Origin: an uncultured Maribacter sp.
Lineage (GTDB): Bacteria; Bacteroidota; Bacteroidia; Flavobacteriales; Flavobacteriaceae
Assembly: GCF_947496775.1 (NCBI RefSeq)
Contig: NZ_CANMDU010000004.1
Coordinates: forward strand, 124,001 to 188,000
DNA: 64,000 bases
Direction: 5' to 3'
The position numbers were made by a program, and so were the translations under genes. Positions 35,050 through 43,108 of this stretch are shown here, one piece after another. The first letter of the stretch is position 1; the number at the start of each line of letters is the position of its first letter. Below the pieces are notes generated by a model. The model was not told where the DNA came from and did not search any database. It saw only the letters and a program-made list of their open reading frames with translations.

Positions 35050-35571
35050 ATGGTAATGAAATTAAATCTATTCTTTTTGAGTATGCTATTTGCAATTAGC
35101 TCTCTTAACGCCCAAAACCAAAGTTCTGATAAGAAACTAAAACAAGTTATTGAAGATTTTAGAACTTCCATAATCATGCATAATGATTTCGAAAAATTTG
35201 ATAATTTATTTCTGCACGATTCCATAACTTGGTCTGCTATTTTTACAAATAAGACAAAAGAAATGGCATTGAAACAAATGCCCGACTTCACTTTTTACTC
35301 AACTGATTACAAAACTTTCTATAAAAATTTAAAAAAGAATACAGAAGAAAAGTTTTATAATGTCCAAATTAGCAAGCAAGGAGACTTTGCAACTATATCT
35401 TTTGATTACACTTTATCTGTTGACTCAAAAATCCAGAACTGGGGAGTTGAATACTGGTCACTTATCTTATTAAACGATAGTTGGAAAATAACTTCTGTTA
35501 CTTGGACTATGAATAATGAAGAAATAGAAAAATGTTCGTTTTCGTCTGAAATCCCATTTACTTTAGATTAA
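35050..35571 (+). CDS. secreted NTF2/SnoaL-like protein
   Basis: 173 aa with signal peptide (LNLFFLSMLFAISSLNAQ) and a cone-shaped NTF2-like domain (KQVIEDFRTSIIMHNDFEKF; GDFATISFDYTLSV; SWKITSVTWTM). Such domains bind small hydrophobic ligands or catalyse isomerisation; no catalytic pair is evident. ATG codons at 35050 and 35056 are both possible. Linked to the CPBP gene. Confidence 0.85.
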   Translation: MVMKLNLFFLSMLFAISSLNAQNQSSDKKLKQVIEDFRTSIIMHNDFEKFDNLFLHDSITWSAIFTNKTKEMALKQMPDFTFYSTDYKTFYKNLKKNTEEKFYNVQISKQGDFATISFDYTLSVDSKIQNWGVEYWSLILLNDSWKITSVTWTMNNEEIEKCSFSSEIPFTLD

Positions 35572-35608
35572 AGTATCAATAAATAGGATTAGCAAAAAAC
35601 TATAATCA

Positions 35609-35627
35609 ATGTTGCATATACAACTTA
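35609..35627 (+). promoter_or_regulatory. MarR operator copy 1, before marR
   Basis: ATGTTGCATATACAACTTA, a 14-base dyad with one mismatched pair, 18 bases before the marR start. A -7-like TACCTTTA follows at 35634. It recurs with a single change before the NmrA gene. Confidence 0.85.
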
Positions 35628-35645
35628 ATTTTATACCTTTACCGT

Positions 35646-36047
35646 ATGAAATACGATTTGCAACTTTGTATTGGTTCTCGATTAAGACGACTATCGAGAA
35701 TAGTAGATGGACATTTTAGAAGTAAATTATCTGAATTTAACATTACTGAAAATCAAATGACCATTTTGTTTGTTTTGAACAAAATGGGAAAAGTTGAACA
35801 AGGGAAAATCGGACAAACACTAGTCTTGGAACGCTCAACAGTAAGTAGAAACATAAAACTATTAGAAAAACAAAATTATATTAAACGGACTTCTGACTAT
35901 CGACCAGAAATTGAACTTTCAAAAAAAGGTAATGAATTGGTACAAAAACTAATTCCACTTTGGGAAGAAACTATGGACGAACTAATTTCGAAATTGGGCG
36001 AAAATGGATTAACATATTTGAGTGAATTGGAGAACAGATTAAATTAA
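35646..36047 (+). CDS. MarR-family transcriptional regulator
   Basis: 133 aa winged-helix dimer of the MarR type: ENQMTILFVLNKMGKVEQGK (dimer and helix 2), IGQTLVLERSTVSRNIKLLE (recognition helix) and a basic beta wing (NYIKRTSDYRPEIELSKKG). MarR proteins are usually ligand-released repressors. Its own promoter and that of the next gene both hold the same palindrome, so autoregulation and control of the NmrA-like reductase are likely. Confidence 0.95.
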   Translation: MKYDLQLCIGSRLRRLSRIVDGHFRSKLSEFNITENQMTILFVLNKMGKVEQGKIGQTLVLERSTVSRNIKLLEKQNYIKRTSDYRPEIELSKKGNELVQKLIPLWEETMDELISKLGENGLTYLSELENRLN

Positions 36048-36063
36048 TATTTTTTTAAATACA

Positions 36064-36082
36064 ATGTTGTATATACAACTTA
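36064..36082 (+). promoter_or_regulatory. MarR operator copy 2, before the NmrA-like gene
   Basis: ATGTTGTATATACAACTTA. Its core GTTGTATATACAAC (36066–36079) is a perfect palindrome. It differs by one base from the copy before marR. Confidence 0.88.
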
Positions 36083-36183
36083 TGAACAATTATGCTTAAA
36101 ACGTTTGAAAATAAAATGATGGCGCAAAATGCTCTCACAGTAAAATACATTAAAACTGTTGGAATAAATCAAAAAACAAAAAC

Positions 36184-37227
36184 ATGAACAATAAAAAAAT
36201 ATTAGTAACTGCCGCAAATGGAAATACAGGTTTTCCTGCATCAAAAGAATTATTAAAATTAGGTTTCGAAGTCCGTGCCTTTGTTAGAAACCCTCAAACC
36301 AAAAAGGCAAAAGAATTAAAAGAATTAGGTGCAGAAATATTCGTTGGCGATATTCAAGACATCAGAGATGTTAGAAAGTCGCTTGAAAATATAGAAAGTG
36401 CATACTTTGTACCAACTTACCCAAATGTACTTTTTCAAGGTTCAACTTTTGCAACCGCTGTAGAAGAAATGAAAACCAAAAACGTGGTTGTGCTTACCCA
36501 ATGGTTATCATCTAATTCGCATCCTTCAGTTTACACAAAAGAACATTGGTTAGTTGACCAAACTTTTAAACGACTACAAAATACCAATATTACATTTGTA
36601 AATCCTGGACTTTTTGCATTCGTGTATTTTATGATGCCAGAACCTATGCTACAATTCGGAATGATGCCAGATTTTGGTACAAATGCACCGCCTTCTAACG
36701 AAGATATTGGATTAACAGTTGCACACATTTTAAAAAAACCTGAACCACATATCGGAAAAACCTATTGTATAACAAGTAGAGAACTTTTAAAACCACAAGA
36801 AATGGCAGACATTGTTGGTAAAATCGTTGGTCGTAAAATAAAGGCTGATGTATTACCTGAAAGTATGCTATTGAAAATGTTACGTTCCTACGGATTTCCG
36901 CAAAGAGACGCATCCCAAGTAATCCATTACGTAAAAGACGGGCAAAATGGAGGTTTTGCACTAAAAGCACCAACAACAACAGTTCAGGATATTGTTGGCA
37001 AACCAGCAGATGACTTTGAAACCATTACAAGAAGATATTTAAAAAACAATCCTATGGTAAAACAATCGCTTCTCAACAAGTTGCGAACTATGGGAATTAT
37101 GATGAAAGCAATAACCACTACTAAATGGAATATGGCAAAATTTGAAAAGGAACAAGGGTTTCCTGCATTTAAAAATATGATGTCCTCCAATGAATCGGAG
37201 GAATGGAAATCGGAACATTTAATATAG
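36184..37227 (+). CDS. NmrA-like NAD(P)-binding protein
   Basis: 347 aa. Rossmann dinucleotide motif ILVTAANGNTGFPASKEL at the N-terminus, an Arg in AFVRNPQ that would favour NADP, and the atypical-SDR architecture without the Tyr-x-x-x-Lys pair at the usual place, as in NmrA/TMR/HSCARG redox sensors and quinone reductases. Homologous quinone reductases are often MarR-controlled. Expressed after the palindrome at 36064; element E5 begins 19 bases after its stop. Confidence 0.92.
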   Translation: MNNKKILVTAANGNTGFPASKELLKLGFEVRAFVRNPQTKKAKELKELGAEIFVGDIQDIRDVRKSLENIESAYFVPTYPNVLFQGSTFATAVEEMKTKNVVVLTQWLSSNSHPSVYTKEHWLVDQTFKRLQNTNITFVNPGLFAFVYFMMPEPMLQFGMMPDFGTNAPPSNEDIGLTVAHILKKPEPHIGKTYCITSRELLKPQEMADIVGKIVGRKIKADVLPESMLLKMLRSYGFPQRDASQVIHYVKDGQNGGFALKAPTTTVQDIVGKPADDFETITRRYLKNNPMVKQSLLNKLRTMGIMMKAITTTKWNMAKFEKEQGFPAFKNMMSSNESEEWKSEHLI

Positions 37228-37246
37228 TACGGAGAAAGTACGGGCG

Positions 37247-37426
37247 ACAACAACATATATAAAACATAATTATTACGGCCTCTGCAAAGGTTTAGCTTAC
37301 TTACAAAGTCCGCCAAGTTTTTAACTTTGTATCTTTATCCAAAGAAAGTTAAAAATTTGGCTTGTGCCTAATCTTAAAAGTTTGCGTTTATTTATGCGCT
37401 GCGTTTCATATACAAAACCGTTGTGC
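37247..37426. repeat. recurring intergenic element E5 (best-defined copy)
   Basis: 180 bp. Left end ACAACAACATATATAAAAC; inner inverted repeat GCCAAGTTTTTAACTTT (37312–37328) / AAAGTTAAAAATTTGGC (37345–37361), pairing at 16 of 17; TTGTGCCTAATC block; small stem in GCGTTTATTTATGCGC; right end TTTCATATACAAAACCGTTG. The outer ACAAC and GTTGT are complementary. The sigma-factor gene follows 62 bases later. Confidence 0.8.
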
Positions 37427-37488
37427 GGAATACGTCACCTACTTACATCTAAAGGTTATTTTATAAAATTGAATCTTACTCTCCGAAA

Positions 37489-38283
37489 ATGTCAAATCAA
37501 TACCAAATAGAATTTATAAAGTTCAAAAACGAATTATCTTCTTTTATTTTTAGATTATTAACTAATAAACAAGATACAGAAGATGTTATTCAAGACACAT
37601 ATATTAAAGTTTTTGAAAAAATAGACTCTTTTAAAGGACAATCTTCATTTAAAACTTGGATGTTTACTATAGCATTAAATACTGCCAAAAATAAACTAAA
37701 TAAACAAAAACGTTGGGTCGAAAACACACAGGACTATGGTGCTGATTTACATTCAAAATCCGAAGAGTTAACAAATAGAATGAGAGTTGTTTTTGAGCAA
37801 ACGCATGAAAAAGATTATGAAATAAAAGAGCATATAAACTATTGTTTTAATTGCATAAACAAAACATTACTCTTAAAACAGCAAATTTGCTTATTGCTTA
37901 AAGAAGTATATCATTTTAAGATATCTGAAATTATGGAAATTACAGCGTTTACTGAAGGTATTGTAAAACATTCTTTAGCAGATGCTCGAAAAAATATGAT
38001 ACGTATTTTTAATAATAGATGTTCTTTTATTAATAAAAAAGGAATATGCGACCAATGCACAACTCTTAAGGGCGTTTTAAATCCAAGTCAAAATGAACAT
38101 ATTAAAGCTCAAAAAATAAAATTAGTAAAAGAAGGCAGTAAGAAAGATAATGAATACCTACTAAAATTACGATTAGAAATTGTAAAAGGAATTGACCCTA
38201 TGAATTCCAAAAACGCAATTCTAAACACATATATGCTTGAAAATGCTGAAATGTGGGTAAAAGATAGTATAGAGAAAAAATAA
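37489..38283 (+). CDS. ECF-type sigma-70 factor with cysteine-containing C-terminal extension
   Basis: 264 aa. Region 2 (TEDVIQDTYIKVFEKIDSF, FKTWMFTIALNTAKN) at residues ~10–75 and region 4 (LKEVYHFKISEIMEITAF, TEGIVKHSLADARKNMI) at ~125–170. A further ~85 residues follow, including CSFINKKGICDQC (three Cys), not part of the sigma core. No anti-sigma gene is adjacent; the extension may do that job. The next gene, 69 bases on, is a SnoaL-like protein and probable target. Confidence 0.9.
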   Translation: MSNQYQIEFIKFKNELSSFIFRLLTNKQDTEDVIQDTYIKVFEKIDSFKGQSSFKTWMFTIALNTAKNKLNKQKRWVENTQDYGADLHSKSEELTNRMRVVFEQTHEKDYEIKEHINYCFNCINKTLLLKQQICLLLKEVYHFKISEIMEITAFTEGIVKHSLADARKNMIRIFNNRCSFINKKGICDQCTTLKGVLNPSQNEHIKAQKIKLVKEGSKKDNEYLLKLRLEIVKGIDPMNSKNAILNTYMLENAEMWVKDSIEKK

Positions 38284-38352
38284 TCCCAATTTTCGTCCGA
38301 AATTAGACTGTGATTTGTCTAAATAATATAACAACATTTAAAAACTATAAAA

Positions 38353-38718
38353 ATGACAAAAACAGCATTAGAAATTTTCGAAGCATTTCAACAATCTATG
38401 GCATCACAAACATCGAAATGGATGGATTTAATGGATGACAACATTGTATTTCAAGGTCCGGTTGATAAAGTTGCGGGTAAAGAGGCTAATATCAAACTAC
38501 ATATGGAATTTGGCAAACTGGTAAGAGGACACGAATTATTAAGTATTACAGCAGGAAAAAACACTATTTCTACCCAAGTAATTATAAAAATTGAAGCACC
38601 TTCTGGAAAAATGATTGATTTAGATATTGCCGAATTCTATACGATTGAAAACGGTTTGATAAAATCAATGAAAATATACTATGACCCAACAGAATATAAA
38701 GAAGAATTTAGTTTATAA
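38353..38718 (+). CDS. SnoaL-like (NTF2-fold) protein
   Basis: 121 aa single-domain protein of the ketosteroid-isomerase/SnoaL type: ALEIFEAFQQSMASQTSKWM, NIVFQGPVDKVAGKEANIKL and DLDIAEFYTIENGLIKSMKI. Cytoplasmic, no signal peptide. Enzyme activity unknown. Some ECF sigma groups (for example ECF41) carry a SnoaL domain fused at their C-terminus; here it is a separate gene right after a sigma gene, which suggests a functional link. Confidence 0.88.
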   Translation: MTKTALEIFEAFQQSMASQTSKWMDLMDDNIVFQGPVDKVAGKEANIKLHMEFGKLVRGHELLSITAGKNTISTQVIIKIEAPSGKMIDLDIAEFYTIENGLIKSMKIYYDPTEYKEEFSL

Positions 38719-38769
38719 TTATACCATTTCCTTAATCTTTTTCTCTTCTTCAATATTATCATTTTAAAT

Positions 38770-38937
38770 ATGACGAATACTATTATTGCTACACATAAAC
38801 TCAAAAACTTAAAATTTGAGATTATAAATGACGAATACGTGGTAGCACTGATTGATAAGGAAGGCTATGAAATTATTAAAGGTTATGGTGTCTCTGTCAT
38901 TGAAGCTATTAATGATTTACATCATAACCTTTTATGA
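38770..38937 (+). CDS. small 55-residue protein
   Basis: A 55-codon frame from ATG 38770 to TGA 38935. The peptide (THKLKNLKFEIINDEYVVAL, IDKEGYEIIKGYGVSVIEAI) has the even amino-acid mix and alternating strand–helix pattern of a real small domain, ending NDLHHNLL. It has no recognised family. It lies 51 bases after the SnoaL-like gene in the same direction. Confidence 0.6.
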   Translation: MTNTIIATHKLKNLKFEIINDEYVVALIDKEGYEIIKGYGVSVIEAINDLHHNLL

Positions 38938-39160
38938 AAAACTACAAGAAGATGAATATAAATCATTCGGTTAATTCAAAGGAGAGCCAAACACAATTGT
39001 TAGATTAATAACACTTTTTATCTAAAGAGTAATCCTTACTTATCTCTATAGTTTTGATTCTTTTTCAAAGACTAGTTTTGTAAAGAGTATGAAATATATT
39101 TTATTATTATGGAACGTTTTTTATCTTTCCTTCGATTTGATATCTATGAAATTTAGTATC

Positions 39161-39796
39161 TCATTCTTTCATTCCGTATTTATAACCGATTCGTAAATGA
39201 ATATTAAAAACAAAGTCATTGCCCATGTGTCCAGCTTCTTTGACCGTTATTCTTTTTTGAGTTTCTGAAATATCAATACCAAGACCAGCTCCAATTTCAA
39301 AATTCCACCGATAATTAATATTACGACGCATACCCCAAGTAGGGGTAATAAATAAACCACCATTTGGTTCTTCTGCATCAAAAGCTAAAGGTTCGTTGGT
39401 ATTACCAGATGGCGAGTATGCCAAAAATTTAGGATTATACTGAAAAGCAACGGTAAAATAATTACCACTGTTATGAAAGGTATTATTGCTATTGCCTTGT
39501 CTTTTTCTAGAATTATAATACCAACGAGGCTCAATACAAAAGACAGGTTGAAAAACTGGAAATAAATAATTCTCGTTGCCACTAACTTCTTCCCTATATA
39601 AATTTCTTTCGTAAACGGGAGCAGCATATCCAATTTCAGTTCGAAATGCCCAGCGATGTGCTAATTTAGATTCATTATGCCACCATACGCCTAATAAACC
39701 AGCTTGTATTCCACTAATAGATGTATCAACGAGTTGCCCATTTGAAACAGAAAAAAAGAAGAGTAATAATAATGGACTAAGAAAAGTATTCTTCAA
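39161..39796 (-). CDS. outer-membrane beta-barrel-like protein
   Basis: 211 aa with signal peptide (LSPLLLLFFFSVSNGQ). The rest consists of alternating aromatic/small strands (WAFRTEIGYAAPVYERNLY, GNYFTVAFQYNPKFLAY, WNFEIGAGLGIDISETQ, FVFNIHLRIGYKYG), as in small outer-membrane barrels. No family name can be given. It is the only minus-strand gene of this part of the array and is not bounded by element copies on both sides. Confidence 0.75.
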   Translation of the reverse strand: MKNTFLSPLLLLFFFSVSNGQLVDTSISGIQAGLLGVWWHNESKLAHRWAFRTEIGYAAPVYERNLYREEVSGNENYLFPVFQPVFCIEPRWYYNSRKRQGNSNNTFHNSGNYFTVAFQYNPKFLAYSPSGNTNEPLAFDAEEPNGGLFITPTWGMRRNINYRWNFEIGAGLGIDISETQKRITVKEAGHMGNDFVFNIHLRIGYKYGMKE

Positions 39797-40007
39797 ATTT
39801 CAGTTGGCCTTGGTTCTACTATTTAAACGTAAGAAAATCCAACTTCGTATCCTCAGATAATTCCACTAAACAAGCTGTTAGAAGATGACCCTTGGTAAGA
39901 TGTAACTGTTGCGTTGATGTACTTTACTCGGACAGAATAAAAACCAAATCGAAAAGTTCCGTGCTTACTCGAACATGTCTCTACTGATTACAATACTACC
40001 TAAACGT

Positions 40008-40119
40008 AATGCTTACATTAGGGCAAAACCAAAAGGTCTTTGTATATTTATAATGACATTAAATCCGAAAAGTTAGTTGTTTATTTATACACTACATTTC
40101 ATTCACAAGACCGTTGGCA
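40008..40119. repeat. recurring intergenic element E6
   Basis: The right end TTTATTTATACACTACATTT–CATTCACAAGACCGTTG agrees with E5 at 30 of 37 positions; four of the seven changes are G to A. CTTTGTATATTTATAA upstream matches CTTTGTATCTTTATCC of E5. The left end is not clear. The zinc-ribbon-like gene starts within 6 bases of the right end. Confidence 0.7.
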
Positions 40120-40124
40120 AACAT

Positions 40125-40445
40125 TTGAGAAAAGAAATTATAAATACTTGGAATGGAGAAAAAGTAGAGCTAAAAATAAGTTCCGACGGATACTGTTTCT
40201 GTCCAGTATGTGGAAGAAAATCAGATGATAAAAAATGGAGACCTTATGACGAAAATGGTCATCCTTCCTATGATATTTGTTCCTGTGGGTTTGAATATGG
40301 ATTTGATGACAATGGAGAACCTCCTTATTATAAAAGCTGGGAGAACTATCGAAAAAAATGGCTTAACGGAAAAATTGAGCAATTCTTCGGTAAGCGAATA
40401 ACCAAAAATGAAAAGCTGGAACAATTGAAAAACTTAGAATTATAA
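40125..40445 (+). CDS. cysteine-rich CPCC-like protein
   Basis: 106 aa if the TTG at 40125 is the start; the frame is open further upstream, but that part is the right end of element E6 and is probably not coding. Cysteines C24, C26, C29 (YCFCPVCG) and C52, C54 (DICSCGFEYGFDDNG) resemble the metal-binding CPCC family of small bacterial proteins. Function unknown. Single-gene module at the end of the array. Confidence 0.8.
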   Translation: MRKEIINTWNGEKVELKISSDGYCFCPVCGRKSDDKKWRPYDENGHPSYDICSCGFEYGFDDNGEPPYYKSWENYRKKWLNGKIEQFFGKRITKNEKLEQLKNLEL

Positions 40446-40448
40446 AAC

Positions 40449-40733
40449 ATGATATATTTTAGTCGGGCTTTTTATTTTACTTGGTGTTTAGTTTTTTTCC
40501 TTGGTTCTTCAAGACCTCAAATCATGCCGTTAGAAATTGATAACGATAACCCAACTATGATTGCAGCAATTAGCATGCAAAGAATAGTTTAGACGAGCTC
40601 AAAAAATTAATAGACCTATATCCAAACGAAGAACATGTTAAAGTTTCTTTTTGACAAGCTCAGGTGAAACCGAATTTCTTTGGGGAGATGTTACCAAACT
40701 AATGAATAGTGATTTAGATGTTTTTTTAACTAC
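40449..40733 (+). pseudogene. decayed DUF2314-like secreted protein gene
   Basis: ATG at 40449 gives a 47-residue frame with a hydrophobic start and MPLEIDNDNPTMIAAI, then a stop at 40590. The reading continues in two other frames as DELKKLIDLYPNEEHVKVSF and then SGETEFLWGDVTKLMNSDLD, ending where pbpC begins. The pieces in this order resemble DUF2314 proteins (DNDNPxMxxAI … VKxxF … GExEHxW). At least two frameshifts or stops and a lost 3' end. Confidence 0.5.
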
Positions 40734-43082
40734 TTATTCTATAGTAACCCATATAACAGATGCATTACCGAGTGCATCTAAAGCAGTTATTTTATGTTTG
40801 CCCTCTATAGGTTGTATTGCAACTTCATGAAAATTAATGGTTTCTTTTATGTAATCTTCATCTACGTACCAATAAACAGGTGTTTCTTTTTTAGAATGCG
40901 CCAATTTTACAATTAACTCTCCTTTTTCACTATTAAAACCCTTAGTTAAGGTTATTCTACTTCCATTCTTTGGGTAGATGAATTGCATGGGAGAGGTATC
41001 TACAGAACTGCATCCATTTTTAAAATTTGGAAGTAGTTTATAATTAAGATGCGTTTTCTTGTAATAGAACTCCATTAAAGGAGGTAAAACAAACCAAGAT
41101 TCTGTCGTAGTATTAGATAAATCTGCGCAGGAAGAGTTTACTCTAAACTGTTTTTTACTATCTAACTGTATATTTCGATGGTACTTACAGGCTCTAATTT
41201 TATTGTCTTTATTAGGAATAGAAATAGTCTTAGATGGGCAGATAGGGGTTGCTAAATAGCCACTTGTGCTGCAAACCTTAGTTTCTACAAATGCATCCAA
41301 GGGTTTTAAAAACCAGTCCGATTTTGGTAATACATCAAAAACATCAAATAAAATAGGAGCAGAACTACTTACCCCTGTATGGTTTGGTCTTCCTTCCCCA
41401 TCTGCATTACCGGACCATACACCAACAACATAATCGGGTGTTACTCCTATAGCCCAGGCATCTTTATTACCGTAACTAGTGCCCGTTTTCCATGCTATTT
41501 CTTTACTATTATCGTAAAACTCCCAAGATTCACTTCCATCAGGTCTATTTACTTCTTTCATGGCTTCAAAAGCTAAATAAATACTGGCGGCATCCAAGTT
41601 ATTTTTTTCTATTTTTTTTGTGCCAAAATCCCGTTTGGTGTCTTTATAAAAAACTGGTTCCACATATTCATTTGTATAATACTCACTAGATGTTTCATTA
41701 AAATGATTTACCGTAGAAGCTAAGTTTGCATAGGTTTTACATAGATCCCATAGATTACTTTCTGCTCCTCCTAGAATTAAAGTTAAACCGTAATGGTCCG
41801 CAGATTTGTTAACTCCTCCCAAATTAAAATAGTTAAGCTGGTCTCTAAATTTTTCTAAACCATAAGACTGTAATAAACGTACTGCAGGAATGTTTAAAGA
41901 TCGAGCTAAGGCTTTTTTAGCGGTTACAGCACCGCTATAATCTTCATTAAAATTTTCTGGAGTATAACCTGCTATTTGCGTAGGTACGTCTGGCACCAAC
42001 ATTTCTGGTAATAATTCGCCAGCATCTAACATAGCAGTATAAAGCAGCGGTTTTATTACGCTCCCTGTGCTTCTATTAGCTTTAATTAAATTAACATCTT
42101 TTTGATATTCTTTCGTGGTTGGTGTATTCCCCGTATATGCTAAAACCTGTCTTGTTTTAACCTCTAAAACCAGAACAGCTGTATTATATACTAAGTTTTG
42201 TTTTAATCTATCATAATGCTTTTCTACAATCCTATTTACATTATTTTGTAACGCCTTATCTATAGAAGTTTTTATTCTTTGCCCTCTGTACTCTTTTGCA
42301 ATTTCTTGTATTAAATGAGGTGCAATTTTAGGTAATGCATATGGTTTTTGTGGTAACTCTTCTAACAATGCCAACTCATAAGTAGTCTTATCTATAATCC
42401 CAGCATCTGCCATTTTTTTAAGTAACCTATTCCTTTTTTTTAATAAATGTTCTTGATTTTTCCCGGGATAAATTAAACCAGGAGCATTAGGTAAAACAGC
42501 TAAAGTTGCAGATTGCGCCCAGGATAATTGGTGAGATTGTAAGCCGTAATAACGCCATGAAGCCACATCTAAACCCACCACATTACCACCAAAAGGGGCA
42601 TTACTAACATAAAGTTTTAATATTTCTTTTTTAGAATACCTAAATTCTAATCTAGTAGCCCATACTAACTCTATAATCTTCTCTAAATAGGAGCGTTCTT
42701 TATTTTTTCTTGCAAGCCTTATAACTTGTTGGGTAATAGTACTACCTCCACGGACTGTTGTACCAGCAGAAAAATTAGCTCCAATAGCCTTGGCCATTGA
42801 AACTGGATTAAAACCTGGATGATGGTAAAAATGAGCATCTTCAAATTGTAGAATACAGGTTTTAAATTTAAAGGGAATGCTATCTACTTTAGGAAATCGC
42901 CATTGCCCATCTTCTGCTATTTTAGCTCCTATTAAACTATTATCACTACTTTCTACAACCGTAGCAGTAGGACTATGAAATAAAACTTGAGGAAGGCAAA
43001 AATAATACAAAATACATAGCACACTTAGAAGAAGTAATTTCTTAGGATTTGTTTTTACAAACTGTGCAATGTTATTCTTCAT
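40734..43082 (-). CDS. pbpC: penicillin-binding protein 1C
   Basis: 782 aa from the ATG at 43082; the frame is open 47 codons upstream, but that part overlaps the preceding gene. N-terminal membrane helix; GT51 transglycosylase (EDAHFYHHPGFNP with catalytic Glu, GGSTITQQVIRLARKN); transpeptidase with S-x-x-K in RSTGSVIKPLLY, SLN in ALARSLNIPAV and WKTGTSYG; and the C-terminal PBP1C-specific domain (ITALDALGNASVIWV). It polymerises peptidoglycan. In many bacteria it is encoded next to an alpha-2-macroglobulin, found here 1.5 kb upstream. Confidence 0.95.
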   Translation of the reverse strand: MKNNIAQFVKTNPKKLLLLSVLCILYYFCLPQVLFHSPTATVVESSDNSLIGAKIAEDGQWRFPKVDSIPFKFKTCILQFEDAHFYHHPGFNPVSMAKAIGANFSAGTTVRGGSTITQQVIRLARKNKERSYLEKIIELVWATRLEFRYSKKEILKLYVSNAPFGGNVVGLDVASWRYYGLQSHQLSWAQSATLAVLPNAPGLIYPGKNQEHLLKKRNRLLKKMADAGIIDKTTYELALLEELPQKPYALPKIAPHLIQEIAKEYRGQRIKTSIDKALQNNVNRIVEKHYDRLKQNLVYNTAVLVLEVKTRQVLAYTGNTPTTKEYQKDVNLIKANRSTGSVIKPLLYTAMLDAGELLPEMLVPDVPTQIAGYTPENFNEDYSGAVTAKKALARSLNIPAVRLLQSYGLEKFRDQLNYFNLGGVNKSADHYGLTLILGGAESNLWDLCKTYANLASTVNHFNETSSEYYTNEYVEPVFYKDTKRDFGTKKIEKNNLDAASIYLAFEAMKEVNRPDGSESWEFYDNSKEIAWKTGTSYGNKDAWAIGVTPDYVVGVWSGNADGEGRPNHTGVSSSAPILFDVFDVLPKSDWFLKPLDAFVETKVCSTSGYLATPICPSKTISIPNKDNKIRACKYHRNIQLDSKKQFRVNSSCADLSNTTTESWFVLPPLMEFYYKKTHLNYKLLPNFKNGCSSVDTSPMQFIYPKNGSRITLTKGFNSEKGELIVKLAHSKKETPVYWYVDEDYIKETINFHEVAIQPIEGKHKITALDALGNASVIWVTIE

Positions 43083-43108
43083 GTATATTAAAACATCCTG
43101 TACGTTAT

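Noticed and set aside
36531-37316. Several minus-strand frames opposite the NmrA-like gene and E5
   Set aside because: They are shadows of the plus-strand gene with atypical composition.
25841-40119. Classical attC sites of a mobile integron
   Set aside because: The ends do not fit RYYYAAC/GTTRRRY and no IntI gene is in the window; only the layout resembles an integron, so the elements are reported as repeats.
25841-40119. CRISPR array
   Set aside because: The repeats are long, few, diverged and separated by genes; there are no regular spacers or cas genes.
40040-40228. 62-codon plus-strand frame overlapping the CPCC-like gene
   Set aside because: It runs through element E6 and then out of frame through the cysteine-rich gene.
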